Assembly: GCF_000813005.1 (NCBI RefSeq)
Contig: NZ_JSYP01000017.1
Span: 25,007-89,006 of the forward strand
From: Flavobacterium sp. KMS
GTDB taxonomy: Bacteria > Bacteroidota > Bacteroidia > Flavobacteriales > Flavobacteriaceae
Length of the DNA stretch: 64,000 nucleotides
Reading direction: 5' to 3'
This document shows, piece by piece, positions 18,506 to 26,972 of this stretch. A program made the translations under genes and the position numbers. Each line of letters starts with the position of its first letter. The first letter of the stretch is position 1. The notes beneath the pieces are model-generated. The model had not been told where the DNA came from, did not search any database, and worked only from the letters and a program-made list of their open reading frames with translations.

Positions 18506-19837
18506 TTACAGAATCTCTTCAAAAACATTTGACTCTACAACTTCAGCTACAGCAACTCCAAATTCCTGAAAAGCAATTTTTGTTTCAACTGCATAATGCT
18601 CAACACCCGTAATTTCTTTGATAATATAAGAATTTCGGTAACAAACCATTCCTAAGTCGGGTGTAACAAATCCGTGTGTGTGTAATTCTGCATTCTGAAC
18701 AAAAACTTCTCGTCCATTTTTATCAATACTGTAATTTCGATTGGCAGCAAAACGTCCTTTATCATCCCATTGGATTCTGTCTGTAATTCCTTCGAGGAAA
18801 GGCGGCAATTTATAACCGTAACCTGTTGCCAGAACTAATGCGTCGGTAACATGACGGTATTTTTTATCTTGTTCGACCTGATGTAATTCCAATTCAAAAG
18901 ACTGTTTACTTTCGTCAAAATCTGCTTTTACACAAGCGGAATTTGTTCTTAAATTCACATCAATTTCTCCAATCACTTTTTTAGCATAAATAGTGTCGAA
19001 AATAGTTTCAATCAGATCTTTATTAATTCCTTTGTAAAGCAATTTCTGCTCTTTTAACAGATAATCTCTCTTCTCAGCGGGAAGACTGTAAAAGTAATCC
19101 ACATATTCAGGAGAGGTCATTTCTAAAGTAAGTTTGCTGTAATCCATTGGAAAGAAACGGGACGAGCGCGTAATCCAGTTCAACTGATATCCGTACACAT
19201 CAATTTCCTGCAATAAATCATTAAAAACTTCGGCAGCACTTTGTCCGCTTCCCAAAACGGTAATCGCCTTTTGTTTTTGTAATGCTGCTTTATTCTGCAC
19301 GTAGGCAGACGAATGAATTGCTTTTCCTTTAAGAGTTTGACAGGATTTAGGAATATGTGGTGCAGTTCCAGTACCTAAAATGATCTTTTTAGTCTTGTAA
19401 AAAGTAACCTTGCTTGTTTTGGTGCAAACTGTACTCACAATATAAACAGACTCATTATCATCATATTCAATCATCGAAACTTCTGTATTAAAAAATACAT
19501 TTGGGAGTTTCTTAATTGCCCATTGACAGTATTGGTTATATTCGTTTCTTAACAATAAAAAGTTTTCACGAATGTAGAACGAGTACATTTTGCCCTGTTC
19601 TTTTATATAATTCAAAAAACTAAACGGGCTAGTTGGATCTGCGAGTGTTACTAAATCAGCCAAAAAAGGAATCTGAAGAGTGGTGTCCTGCAATAACATT
19701 CCGGGATGCCAGTTGAAAGATTCATTTTTATCAAAGAACAAACCATCCAGATTTTCAATTGGTGCTGTAAGACATGCCAGACTCAAATTAAAAGGTCCAA
19801 CACCAACAGCTATAAAGTCGTATATTTTATTTTCCAT
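18506..19837 (-). CDS. L-lysine/L-ornithine (or diamine) N-monooxygenase, IucD/PvdA family
   Basis: A 443-residue FAD- and NADPH-dependent enzyme that hydroxylates the terminal amine of lysine, ornithine or the derived diamine. The FAD motif GVGPFNLSLACL lies near residues 12-23, with the family's Asn in GxGxxN. The NADPH motif VLGSGQSAAEVF is near 195-206 and the ATGY motif (LATGYGY) near 337. Substrate-domain blocks SLACLT, WHPGMLLQDTTLQIPFLADL and TSPFSFLNYI also fit. It is 8 bases after the decarboxylase stop, so the two genes are transcriptionally coupled, and a decarboxylase partner points to a diamine substrate such as cadaverine or putrescine. The family is secure. The exact amine is inferred. 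Confidence 0.93.
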   Translation of the reverse strand: MENKIYDFIAVGVGPFNLSLACLTAPIENLDGLFFDKNESFNWHPGMLLQDTTLQIPFLADLVTLADPTSPFSFLNYIKEQGKMYSFYIRENFLLLRNEYNQYCQWAIKKLPNVFFNTEVSMIEYDDNESVYIVSTVCTKTSKVTFYKTKKIILGTGTAPHIPKSCQTLKGKAIHSSAYVQNKAALQKQKAITVLGSGQSAAEVFNDLLQEIDVYGYQLNWITRSSRFFPMDYSKLTLEMTSPEYVDYFYSLPAEKRDYLLKEQKLLYKGINKDLIETIFDTIYAKKVIGEIDVNLRTNSACVKADFDESKQSFELELHQVEQDKKYRHVTDALVLATGYGYKLPPFLEGITDRIQWDDKGRFAANRNYSIDKNGREVFVQNAELHTHGFVTPDLGMVCYRNSYIIKEITGVEHYAVETKIAFQEFGVAVAEVVESNVFEEIL

Positions 19838-19845
19838 AAGGGGTA

Positions 19846-21378
19846 TTAATTTATCAATGTATATTCCTGACCGTGAAAAACGATTAAATTTATAATTTCT
19901 TCAATATCGGCCTGAGTTGTCAGAGGGTTAAGTAGTGTGAATTTCAAAAATACTTCATTATAGACTTTTGTACTCGTTATAATGGCTTTTCCTTCATTAA
20001 AAATAGCTTTACGGATGTAACTGTTTAAGCTACAAAAAGATCCTTCATCTGTTTTCCAAGGTTTATAGCGGAACACAATTGTGCTTATTTCAGGATTATG
20101 AATTACTTCAAAGTCATCTCTCCTTCTTAAGAAATCTGCGGTAAAGAGAGCATTATCAATCGCTTTGTCCATGTAGGTGCTTAGTCCCTTTGTTCCAATT
20201 ATTCTTAGGGTAAACCATAATTTTAGGGCATCAAATCTGCGGGTGGTCTGTATTGATTTCTTCACCATGTTTGGAATTCCCTCGTCTTCCTGCTCTTTTG
20301 AGTTCAGGTAATCTGCATGGTATTTTATATAATCAACATACGATTTGTCTCTCATAAAAAAACCACTTGAACTTACCGGCTGATAAAAGGTTTTGTGATA
20401 ATCTATAGTAACAGAATCTGAAAGTCCAATGCCTTCCAATTTACTGTTATGTTTCTCACTGATCAATAATCCCCCGCCATAAGCCGCATCAACGTGAAAC
20501 CATAATTTATTCTCTTTTGCGATTGCAGCAATTTGGGTTAAGGGATCAATTGACCCAAAATCTGTAGTGCCTGCTGTACCCACAATTGCTATTGGAATAT
20601 TTCCTAAATCTTTCTGCTGCTGAATTACTTTTTTCAAAGCCTGAACATTCATTTTAAAATCAGTATCAACTGCCACAGGAACAACTGCATTTTGGCCTAA
20701 TCCTAATAAACTTAAATTCTTCTTTAAGCTAAAATGACTTACTTCAGAACATAAAACTCTAAATTTTGATGCATCCGCAGGAAGTCCGTCCATTTTAGGG
20801 TCCATATTGTAATTCTTTTTCACAAAATGATCTCGCGCTAAAAGTAATCCCATCAAATTCGACTGTGTTCCTCCGCTTGTAAAAATTCCATCTGCTCGTT
20901 CCGGATAACCCAATTTTTCAATCGTCCAGTCTATCAGCTTCAATTCGATAAAAGTGCCTCCGGTACTTTGATCCCAGGTATCCATTGACGAGTTTAAAGA
21001 AGAGATAAACGCTTCTGCAACAAGTGTAGGTATCAAAATTGGGCAGTTTAAATGAGCTATGTACTTTGGGTCATGAAAATGAATACAATCATTCAGGTAA
21101 ACGTCTTTAAGCTCGTCTAAAACATATTCTAAACTGTTTCCCTGATTCTTTTCGTCAAGTACTATTGCATCAATTTTTTCTTTAATCGAAGAAATGCTTG
21201 CGCCTGTAAAAGGAGTATCTCTGCTTTCTAAATGATTTGCAATTAGTTTAATTGTTTTTTTCATACTCTTCTTGTAAAGAGAAATGGCTTTTTTATTATT
21301 AGAAAAAATGTGCTTGACATGTTTTTTTTCTAAAACCTCTTTTAATTCAATTGTGCTTATCTGTTCACGTGCTTCCAT
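19846..21378 (-). CDS. Group II PLP-dependent decarboxylase (lysine/diaminobutyrate type)
   Basis: A 510-residue cytoplasmic enzyme that probably removes CO2 from lysine (or ornithine or 2,4-diaminobutyrate) to give the diamine for the siderophore. The PLP Lys is Lys329 in TIDYHKTFYQPV. HVDAAYGGG at about 295-303 holds the cofactor-binding Asp297, and His215 lies in VSHFSLKK. TSGGTQSNLMGLLLARD near 167-183 is also typical. The protein is most like DesA/RhbB-type enzymes of hydroxamate siderophore loci. No diaminobutyrate aminotransferase gene is present in the window, so lysine to cadaverine is the likelier reaction. It opens the - strand group and has a box of the TTTAGA-N5-TCTAAA type 13 bases before its ATG. 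Confidence 0.9.
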   Translation of the reverse strand: MEAREQISTIELKEVLEKKHVKHIFSNNKKAISLYKKSMKKTIKLIANHLESRDTPFTGASISSIKEKIDAIVLDEKNQGNSLEYVLDELKDVYLNDCIHFHDPKYIAHLNCPILIPTLVAEAFISSLNSSMDTWDQSTGGTFIELKLIDWTIEKLGYPERADGIFTSGGTQSNLMGLLLARDHFVKKNYNMDPKMDGLPADASKFRVLCSEVSHFSLKKNLSLLGLGQNAVVPVAVDTDFKMNVQALKKVIQQQKDLGNIPIAIVGTAGTTDFGSIDPLTQIAAIAKENKLWFHVDAAYGGGLLISEKHNSKLEGIGLSDSVTIDYHKTFYQPVSSSGFFMRDKSYVDYIKYHADYLNSKEQEDEGIPNMVKKSIQTTRRFDALKLWFTLRIIGTKGLSTYMDKAIDNALFTADFLRRRDDFEVIHNPEISTIVFRYKPWKTDEGSFCSLNSYIRKAIFNEGKAIITSTKVYNEVFLKFTLLNPLTTQADIEEIINLIVFHGQEYTLIN

Positions 21379-21390
21379 TGACTTATTTTA

Positions 21391-21407
21391 TTTAGATTCA
21401 TTCTAAA
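21391..21407. promoter_or_regulatory. Candidate iron-regulator box upstream of the decarboxylase
   Basis: TTTAGA-TTCAT-TCTAAA is a perfect 6+6 dyad with a 5-base spacer, located 13 bases before the decarboxylase start. The same dyad with the same placement is found before the LuxR-type regulator (22191-22207), and a near-copy before the second TonB receptor. The arms (TTTAG/CTAAA) recall DtxR-type iron operators more than the enterobacterial Fur box, which is an inference from shape only. Confidence 0.6.
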
Positions 21408-21487
21408 GAATAGTTTTTAACAAAAGTATATCCCATAAAAACTAAAGTCAATACTACACGAATAGTAAATAAAATTATACAAAAGAG

Positions 21488-21513
21488 GTAGTAGCAATAC
21501 TACATATGTAGTA
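21488..21513. promoter_or_regulatory. Overlapping GTAGTA/TACTAC dyads upstream of the decarboxylase
   Basis: GTAGTA-GCAA-TACTAC (21488-21503) overlaps the perfect palindrome TACTAC-ATAT-GTAGTA (21498-21513). The first has the same hexamers and 4-base spacing as a dyad at 47102-47117, upstream of a kinase/LuxR-regulator operon. Inverted hexamers of this kind are typical targets of NarL/FixJ-type response regulators. The site lies 110 bases before the decarboxylase gene and just after the stop of a LuxR-type regulator gene. Confidence 0.5.
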
Positions 21514-21552
21514 TAAAATAGACAAAAAAAACACTATTTACCTAGTCTTGAA

Positions 21553-22179
21553 TTATATTATTTTTCTGTCAATTGCATATAAAATAAGCTCTGGGGTGGT
21601 ATGTCTGCCAGTTTTTTTCATAATATTTTTCCGATGAGTTCTAAATGTATGAATACTTATAAAAAGGTCAGAAGCAATGCTTTTCCCATCATTACCTTTA
21701 GCAATCTGCTTTAAAATTTCAGACTCTCTAAAAGTTAGTTTTTCTTTTAAATCAGATGCCGGAGAAATAAGCACATCTACAAGAAGATTTAGTATTTTCG
21801 GACATAAGTAACGTTCACCGTTTTCAATTTTATACAAAGCATCAAAAATAGTCTGCTCCTGACAGTCTTTTGAAATAAATCCGTCAATATTTTCTTTCAG
21901 AAAACTACTGATCGTTTGTTTATTCTTAAAGTATGATAAAATGATAATTTTACAATTTGGAGAATTCAGCCGTAGCTGCTTAAAGTCATCATCATAAAAT
22001 AAAAAAATATTATTCGGATCGATAATTAAGTACTCAACTATATTTTTCTCTAGATGAGTAATCAACTCATCTTTAGAACCTACCACGGTTAAATTTGATT
22101 TCTTCACAAACTTTTTCAAGGTCTGTTTCAATCCTATTATATGCAAGTTTTCAGAATCTGCAATCAGGAAATTTTTCAT
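21553..22179 (-). CDS. LuxR/NarL-type response regulator beside the siderophore genes
   Basis: A 208-residue transcription factor. The receiver domain (about 1-120) keeps Asp8 (with Ser9-Glu10 instead of the usual second Asp), the phospho-acceptor Asp54 (LIIDPNN), a Ser near 83 and Lys near 105 (FISKD), so phosphorylation remains plausible. A NarL-type helix-turn-helix occupies about 145-205, with LTFRESEILKQIAKGNDGKS and HTFRTHRKNIMKKTG. No histidine kinase is adjacent. It lies upstream of the decarboxylase on the same strand (174-base gap), and carries a TTTAGA-N5-TCTAAA box 12 bases before its ATG, so it probably answers to the same metal signal and may regulate the siderophore genes. Confidence 0.87.
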   Translation of the reverse strand: MKNFLIADSENLHIIGLKQTLKKFVKKSNLTVVGSKDELITHLEKNIVEYLIIDPNNIFLFYDDDFKQLRLNSPNCKIIILSYFKNKQTISSFLKENIDGFISKDCQEQTIFDALYKIENGERYLCPKILNLLVDVLISPASDLKEKLTFRESEILKQIAKGNDGKSIASDLFISIHTFRTHRKNIMKKTGRHTTPELILYAIDRKII

Positions 22180-22190
22180 TATTTAGGTTG

Positions 22191-22207
22191 TTTAGATTTG
22201 GTCTAAA
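22191..22207. promoter_or_regulatory. Candidate iron-regulator box upstream of the LuxR-type regulator
   Basis: TTTAGA-TTTGG-TCTAAA is a perfect 6+6 dyad, 12 bases before the regulator's ATG. A -7-like TATTTTTG on the - strand directly abuts it, so a bound repressor would cover the transcript start. Confidence 0.6.
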
Positions 22208-22318
22208 CAAAAATAACAAATAAATCTCACATTATTGTATTAATTTTTCGCACTTATACAAATACAAAGAAAGAAACTAAGTACAAAAAAGAAACCTTAA
22301 TGACAAGTTTGAGGAATT

Positions 22319-22720
22319 GTACGCGGATAAAACAGATTCGCTCGAGCGAAAACACAATCCCAAAGCGTCGGGATTGATTTCAGATGTGTTATAGTACGCG
22401 GATAAAACGGATTCGCTAGAGCGAAAACACAGATAAAACGAATTTCTCGATATTGCTTTTAAAAATCTGCTTTTATCTGTGTCTTTACTTTTGTAAATCC
22501 GTGTCATCGGCGTTCTATTTGTAGCCAATTCTAGAACAGACGAATTAAATTCTATCTAACTCTTTGTGTATAGTACGCAGATAAAACAGATTCGCTAAAG
22601 CGAAAACACGATCCCGAAGCGTCGGGACGGATTTCTCGATATTGCTTTTAAAAATCAGCTTTTATCTGCGTCTTTACTTTTGTAAATCCGCGTCATCCGC
22701 TTTCCATTTTAGACAATCTT
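22319..22720. repeat. Three-copy intergenic repeat (ACGCGGATAAAAC family)
   Basis: Three related units begin at about 22319, 22394 and 22573 with GTACGC(G/A)GATAAAAC, then GATTCGCT and AGCGAAAACAC, which can form a hairpin. Two units continue into a shared tail (TTCTCGATATTGCTTTTAAA, then TTTATCTG and TTTACTTTTGTAAATCCG). Two carry a GTCGGGA-type GC-rich palindrome (cccgaagcgtcggga). The block is much richer in GC than its surroundings. A short open frame on the - strand here simply reads the repeats and is not a gene. Together with flanking bases it fills most of the 648-base gap between the regulator and the second TonB receptor. Confidence 0.75.
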
Positions 22721-22763
22721 TGTGAAGTTTCTTAGAGCCTTAGAACCTTTGTCGCTCAGAATC

Positions 22764-22805
22764 TTAAAAAAAAAAGGTTCCTGATAAAAATACCAGAAAC
22801 CTTTT
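22764..22805 (-). terminator. Terminator of the second TonB receptor gene
   Basis: On the - strand, AAAAGGTTTCTG (22805-22794) pairs with CAGGAACCTTTT (22783-22772) with one G-U pair. A run of T (A-run at 22765-22775 on +) follows, 23 bases after the receptor stop codon. Confidence 0.85.
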
Positions 22806-22827
22806 AATTATTACTTAATAGATTGTC

Positions 22828-25224
22828 TTAGAAACTGTAACCAACAGCTAGATTAAATCTTGATCCATTTCCTCTTGTATAATTGGCATTTGTACCGTAA
22901 AATTGAGAAGTTGTAGTATAATAATCGGTGTTAAGTAGGTTTTCAATACCTAATTTTACTCTAATTTGATCGGTTACTTTATAAGCTGTAGCCAGATTCC
23001 ATAAGTTGAATGAATGAATCGGACCTTCACCAATTGCATAAGCTCCTTTGGCATTTGGTTTAAAATAATCGCGATCTCCAACATACATCCAATATATTTC
23101 TACATTTAATCTTTCGTTTCCAAATTTTGCGTAACCAGTCATTTTAACTGGAGGTATCCTGTTTGATTTTAAATAAATATCATTTTCTCCATAAAAATGA
23201 CCATCACCGTCTTTATCGCCTCTTCCTTGTACATAAGCGTAATTTCCTCCTACAGTAAGTTGTTTTAATACTTGATAATCTGCCTGAATCTCATAACCCC
23301 ATACACGCTCTGGTAAACGTTCTGCAAGTAAGAAACCATCAACTTGGATCAAGTTTGTTCCTAGTTTAGAAGTACTGTAATAATAAGCTGCACTAAGATT
23401 AAACTTCCCTAATTGGCTGCTAAAACCACCTTCATAATTATTTACGATAATTGGTTCAGTTTCTAATTTAGAGATAGCATCTTGTTTTGCTGCAGTAAGA
23501 ACTCTACCTAAATCAAATACGGAGAAAGCTTGAGAAAAACTGATGAAAGGGTTCAAAAACTTGAACTTAGAATATCTTATACCTGTATTAAAAACAAATG
23601 CATCATAATTAAGTTCGCCACCTTTTACGGCAACACTTCCCGCACCGTTTGCTCCTGTAGCAAGGGTGTTATAATCATCAATATTTATTTTGATATTTTC
23701 GATACGTAAACCAGCTTTTACTGTCCAATCCTCAAATAATAGAGTCGATAATTGTGCGTAAGGAGCTAGATTAACCATATCAATGTTTGGAACCCATACT
23801 CTACCGTCAACTAATTTTTGATTTGTTTTATCATTTAGTAAATCAAAACCATAAGTAACATCTCCTGTAAAGTCTGACGAAACTGTAAATGGAGTGTTTA
23901 AATAAACTCTTAATCCTTTTTTGGTAGATGCTGTTTGTGATTGTCCAGATCCGTAGAAAAAGGCAGAATTAGAGAAAATAGTCAAGAAATCCTGAAAATA
24001 TAAATTAGCTGTTAAACTAGTATTGCCAAAAATCTCTTTGTTTACATATTGCAGATTTGCATTATGATTGTAACGTGTTCCTTCATCAGCACCCTGTCTG
24101 TTTCCGAGTACGCCAATTGCAGGGCTAACTCCATAAACTCCATTTTTAAGCACAAAATCAGAATCTTGGTTAGAGCTAAAATAATTATACATCAATTCAA
24201 TTCTTTGTTTATCTGTAAGGTCATATCCTAGTTTGGTAAACACATTATATGTTTTAGTTTCACCCAATCCATATTCTGGAGAAATAACTTCTCCTTCTCC
24301 ATCGCGGAAAACACCAGTTCTGTCATATACACCACCTACGATATAATTAAAGTTTTTGATTCTTCCGTAAAACTGTTGCAAAAGTCTATATCCTACAACG
24401 CTATCTCCTTTTATGTTACCTGTTGTTCCTGCTTCACTATAACCAGCAAACTTCTTTTGTGTCTTGCCCGATTTTGTAATATAGTTAATCAAACCTCCAT
24501 CGGCTCCATTTCCATAAATAGCTGTTGCTCCTTTTATAACTTCAATACGCTCGATTACCGAAGGATCAATAGAGCGTAATTCTCTACCAGCCGATTTTAA
24601 TGGTGTCGATTGCGGAATCCCATCGATAAGAACCAAAGGATTTCTTCCTCTAAGAGTTTGTCCGTAATTACCAGTATTATTAGTCGCAGAACCTAAACCT
24701 GGAACTGCAAAAGCAAGAACATTAGCAATATTTGGACTTACAATTGATAAGTTTTCGATACTCTTAGCGTTAATTACCGTTACTGATGATGGCGTTTTAG
24801 ATAAAGTTTCTACTTTTCTGCTAGCCGAAACAATTATTTCATCAAGCTCAGATCCATTATCTCCAGAATTTGCGCCTAATGCCTGATCTTTATTTGATAC
24901 TTTTAATATTAAATTAAGTGTTGTGGTTTGATTTTTAGAGACACTAATCTCTTGTTCTATTGTTTCGTAACCTTTTAAGGATGCCTGTAAAGTATAAATA
25001 TTGGCGATTATTTTGTCAAATTTAAAGCTACCGTCACTACCAGTCGAAGTGCTATATTTTGATGCTTTAAGAATAATACTTACTCCTGTTAAAGGTTTGC
25101 CACTTGAAGTTGTTATTTTTCCTTTAATTTTCCCTGGGCTTTGTTGCGCGAAAGATGTTAAGACCGAAAATAAAAAACAAATTATAAATATAAACTGTGA
25201 TATTCTTAAGTTGAGATACTTCAT
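22828..25224 (-). CDS. TonB-dependent receptor, probably for iron-siderophore
   Basis: A 798-residue outer-membrane receptor. The signal peptide ends near residue 26 (LTSFAQQ). A carboxypeptidase-regulatory-like domain follows (about 32-110, GKIKGKITTSSGKPLTGVSI). The plug (about 130-255) includes LDEIIVSASRKVETLSKTPS, a TonB-box-like start, and RGRNPLVLIDGIP. The barrel ends FNLAVGYSF, a good outer-membrane terminus. It is similar in plan to, but clearly different in sequence from, the receptor at 13847. Its promoter carries two sites of the TTTAGA-N5-TCTAAA family, one near-complete and one half, so it is probably controlled with the siderophore genes. It may import the same or a foreign siderophore. 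Confidence 0.92.
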   Translation of the reverse strand: MKYLNLRISQFIFIICFLFSVLTSFAQQSPGKIKGKITTSSGKPLTGVSIILKASKYSTSTGSDGSFKFDKIIANIYTLQASLKGYETIEQEISVSKNQTTTLNLILKVSNKDQALGANSGDNGSELDEIIVSASRKVETLSKTPSSVTVINAKSIENLSIVSPNIANVLAFAVPGLGSATNNTGNYGQTLRGRNPLVLIDGIPQSTPLKSAGRELRSIDPSVIERIEVIKGATAIYGNGADGGLINYITKSGKTQKKFAGYSEAGTTGNIKGDSVVGYRLLQQFYGRIKNFNYIVGGVYDRTGVFRDGEGEVISPEYGLGETKTYNVFTKLGYDLTDKQRIELMYNYFSSNQDSDFVLKNGVYGVSPAIGVLGNRQGADEGTRYNHNANLQYVNKEIFGNTSLTANLYFQDFLTIFSNSAFFYGSGQSQTASTKKGLRVYLNTPFTVSSDFTGDVTYGFDLLNDKTNQKLVDGRVWVPNIDMVNLAPYAQLSTLLFEDWTVKAGLRIENIKINIDDYNTLATGANGAGSVAVKGGELNYDAFVFNTGIRYSKFKFLNPFISFSQAFSVFDLGRVLTAAKQDAISKLETEPIIVNNYEGGFSSQLGKFNLSAAYYYSTSKLGTNLIQVDGFLLAERLPERVWGYEIQADYQVLKQLTVGGNYAYVQGRGDKDGDGHFYGENDIYLKSNRIPPVKMTGYAKFGNERLNVEIYWMYVGDRDYFKPNAKGAYAIGEGPIHSFNLWNLATAYKVTDQIRVKLGIENLLNTDYYTTTSQFYGTNANYTRGNGSRFNLAVGYSF

Positions 25225-25251
25225 TAATTTTTAAATTTGATTGGTTATCTG

Positions 25252-25332
25252 TTTTTAATAGTTCTAAATAAAAACAGCGCAAATGTAAATATTAATAATC
25301 CTTTAACAAAAATTATTTAGATTAATTCTATA
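25252..25332 (-). promoter_or_regulatory. Receptor promoter flanked by two iron-box-like sites
   Basis: On the - strand a TTG (25309-25307) and TACATTTG (25287-25280) are 19 bases apart, a good flavobacterial promoter. A near-perfect box TTTAGA-TTAAT-TCTATA lies just upstream (25316-25332). A half-conserved box with an intact TCTAAA arm overlaps the transcript start (25252-25268). This arrangement suits repression under iron-replete conditions. Confidence 0.6.
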
Positions 25333-25584
25333 TAATTTTTGTTAAAAAATCACCTCAATTAGCTTCAATATCAAATGCCTAAATATTTATAGAATGCATT
25401 AGAAATAGTAATATTTAGAAAGAATAGAAATCCTGGTACCACTCACCTATCACAGTCATTAATATCAATTTGGTTTTAAATATTCATTTTTGTAATTTCA
25501 TTTTTTATAACCTTAAATTATGTATCTACAAGTATTGTATTTCTTTTTTAGAAGAGAACAAAATTTGTTATCGGAATTAATTAA
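25333..25584. other. Spacer before the hypothetical gene
   Basis: Upstream of the hypothetical gene at 25585, the remainder of a 360-base gap is AT-rich. I see no gene, hairpin or complete promoter in it. Confidence 0.5.
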
Positions 25585-26007
25585 ATGAAAACACCTTATC
25601 AAATTTCAGATTTTATAGAACAAGCAGACGAAAATGGTTACGTAGCACTTAAAGTTTTTTGTAATAAAGTTTTTAGACTAAATGACGATGCGATTTCTGG
25701 ATTTTTTGATTCAGAATATAGATTTTATGACTCCCCTAGATCTCAGGCGGCTCGAAAAGATATACGAAATAACATCTCTTTTATCGAGATTATTAAGAAA
25801 AGAAGAGCTACTGGAGAAACTTATACCGTAAGAAAAGTTAATGGTGGAATATATAAAGACGATTTGGAATATTTTATTGCACAAGCCAAAATTGCAATAC
25901 TGGAAAATGATCAACTATTTGACAAGGTCTACGAGCAATATGCTTTACAAAGAAATGAAAAAGTAAGAATAAATCTGGAAAAATACGGATCTCAAAAAGA
26001 GGAATGA
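25585..26007 (+). CDS. Hypothetical protein, 140 residues
   Basis: I do not recognise this protein. It is a soluble, charged, mostly helical 140-residue protein without signal peptide or membrane segment. Visible landmarks are FCNKVFRLNDDAISGFFDSE, a repeated basic stretch KKRRATGETYTVRKVNGGIY, and a lysine/glutamate-rich C-terminus. The base composition is like that of its neighbours. It converges on the DUF1622 gene, ending 4 bases before that gene's stop. The AT-rich upstream region gives no clear promoter. It may be a lineage-specific protein. Confidence 0.65.
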   Translation: MKTPYQISDFIEQADENGYVALKVFCNKVFRLNDDAISGFFDSEYRFYDSPRSQAARKDIRNNISFIEIIKKRRATGETYTVRKVNGGIYKDDLEYFIAQAKIAILENDQLFDKVYEQYALQRNEKVRINLEKYGSQKEE

Positions 26008-26011
26008 TTCA

Positions 26012-26365
26012 TTACTCCTCTATCTTTTTGCTTTTCTGCCATGGAAATTTCCCTTCGATTTCTACCTCGAGTGATAAACTCAAAAATGTTCTAATTAATA
26101 CAATAACTCCTAACGAAAGGACACGATCCATTGTTGGTTCGGTTACAACTGTGCCAATAATATCTCCTGCAACAAGGATTTCTAGACCTAATAAGATTCC
26201 TTTACCAAGTTCTTGCCTTAATATTTTATAGGAACGTGGAGTTGTTCCCTGAAGTGAAAAAATGAACTTACCCATCGCTAGCACAATCCCTATAATTATG
26301 GTGATAATACCAGTTATTTCAATTCCTTTCGCTACATATTCTATGTATATTTTTACTACTTCCAT
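26012..26365 (-). CDS. DUF1622 small inner-membrane protein
   Basis: A 117-residue membrane protein with three hydrophobic segments (about 12-36, 55-75 and 80-98). The block GKGILLGLEILVAGDIIGTV and the following RVLSLGVIVLIRTFLSLSLE are the characteristic core of DUF1622, a family of unknown function that is widely distributed and sits in the inner membrane. The C-terminal tail is basic and cytoplasmic. It is transcribed after the GNAT-like gene (76-base gap) and converges with the preceding hypothetical gene. Confidence 0.85.
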   Translation of the reverse strand: MEVVKIYIEYVAKGIEITGIITIIIGIVLAMGKFIFSLQGTTPRSYKILRQELGKGILLGLEILVAGDIIGTVVTEPTMDRVLSLGVIVLIRTFLSLSLEVEIEGKFPWQKSKKIEE

Positions 26366-26441
26366 TTTATCTTATTTTCAATAAATTAGCATAGACTAAT
26401 GTAAGTAAATTAACCCACATTAATCTATATTAATATATCTT

Positions 26442-26972
26442 TTATAAAATAGGATTGGAATGAACTAGCATTGCTTTTCTAAAATAAACTTGCTCTTGAT
26501 TGCTATTCTTGCTATTATCTTCTTCATAATCGAATACTTGATATTCCAGAGATTCCAATAATTCAATCAAAATAACATCATCTTTAAAAGCTTTAATCCA
26601 TATTAAATCATATTTTCTTTGATTAGCAACTTTTTCAGCACGCTTGAGTAGTACCATTAAATCATCTTTTCCAAAATAAACAATATGGTCAATACCAACA
26701 GGTTTATTCGCACCAAGATTTTGATTAGATAGTCTGGATGAGTTAAGCTTCATAAAACCTAAAGGTGTTTCGTTATCATAAACCATCATTATTTCGACCG
26801 AAAAATCATTTTGTATTTTAAAGAGTTTAGGAATAGACAAGTTTTCTTCGACATACTTCTCCCCTAATGCTGTTGATTCTCCAAATAAATTGGAATAGAA
26901 ATTAATTGCCTGATTTTCTATCCAACCAGCATTATCATTTATTATAACTACAAATTTTGCAACTTTTGACAT
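26442..26972 (-). CDS. GNAT-like N-acetyltransferase
   Basis: A 176-residue cytoplasmic protein with the GNAT fold: EIMMVYDNETPLGFMKLNSS is the central strand pair, GIDHIVYFGKDD the strand leading to the acetyl-CoA loop, followed by a helix (LLKRAEKVANQRKYDLIWIK) and a C-terminal LESLEYQVFDYEEDNS. The usual R/Q-x-x-G-x-G/A loop is degenerate (LGANKPVGIDHIVYFGKDD), as in some PadR/TolM-like small acetyltransferases, so activity is not certain. It lies upstream of the DUF1622 gene on the same strand. The substrate is unknown. Confidence 0.65.
   Translation of the reverse strand: MSKVAKFVVIINDNAGWIENQAINFYSNLFGESTALGEKYVEENLSIPKLFKIQNDFSVEIMMVYDNETPLGFMKLNSSRLSNQNLGANKPVGIDHIVYFGKDDLMVLLKRAEKVANQRKYDLIWIKAFKDDVILIELLESLEYQVFDYEEDNSKNSNQEQVYFRKAMLVHSNPIL

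Noticed and set aside
22277..22528. Open frame of 83 codons on the - strand
   Set aside because: It reads directly through the GATAAAAC-type repeats (the peptide repeats LCFRSSESVLSAY), so it is a by-product of the repeats.
22319..22720. CRISPR array
   Set aside because: The units are few, long, unequal in spacing and diverged, with no cas genes and no unique spacers of regular length.
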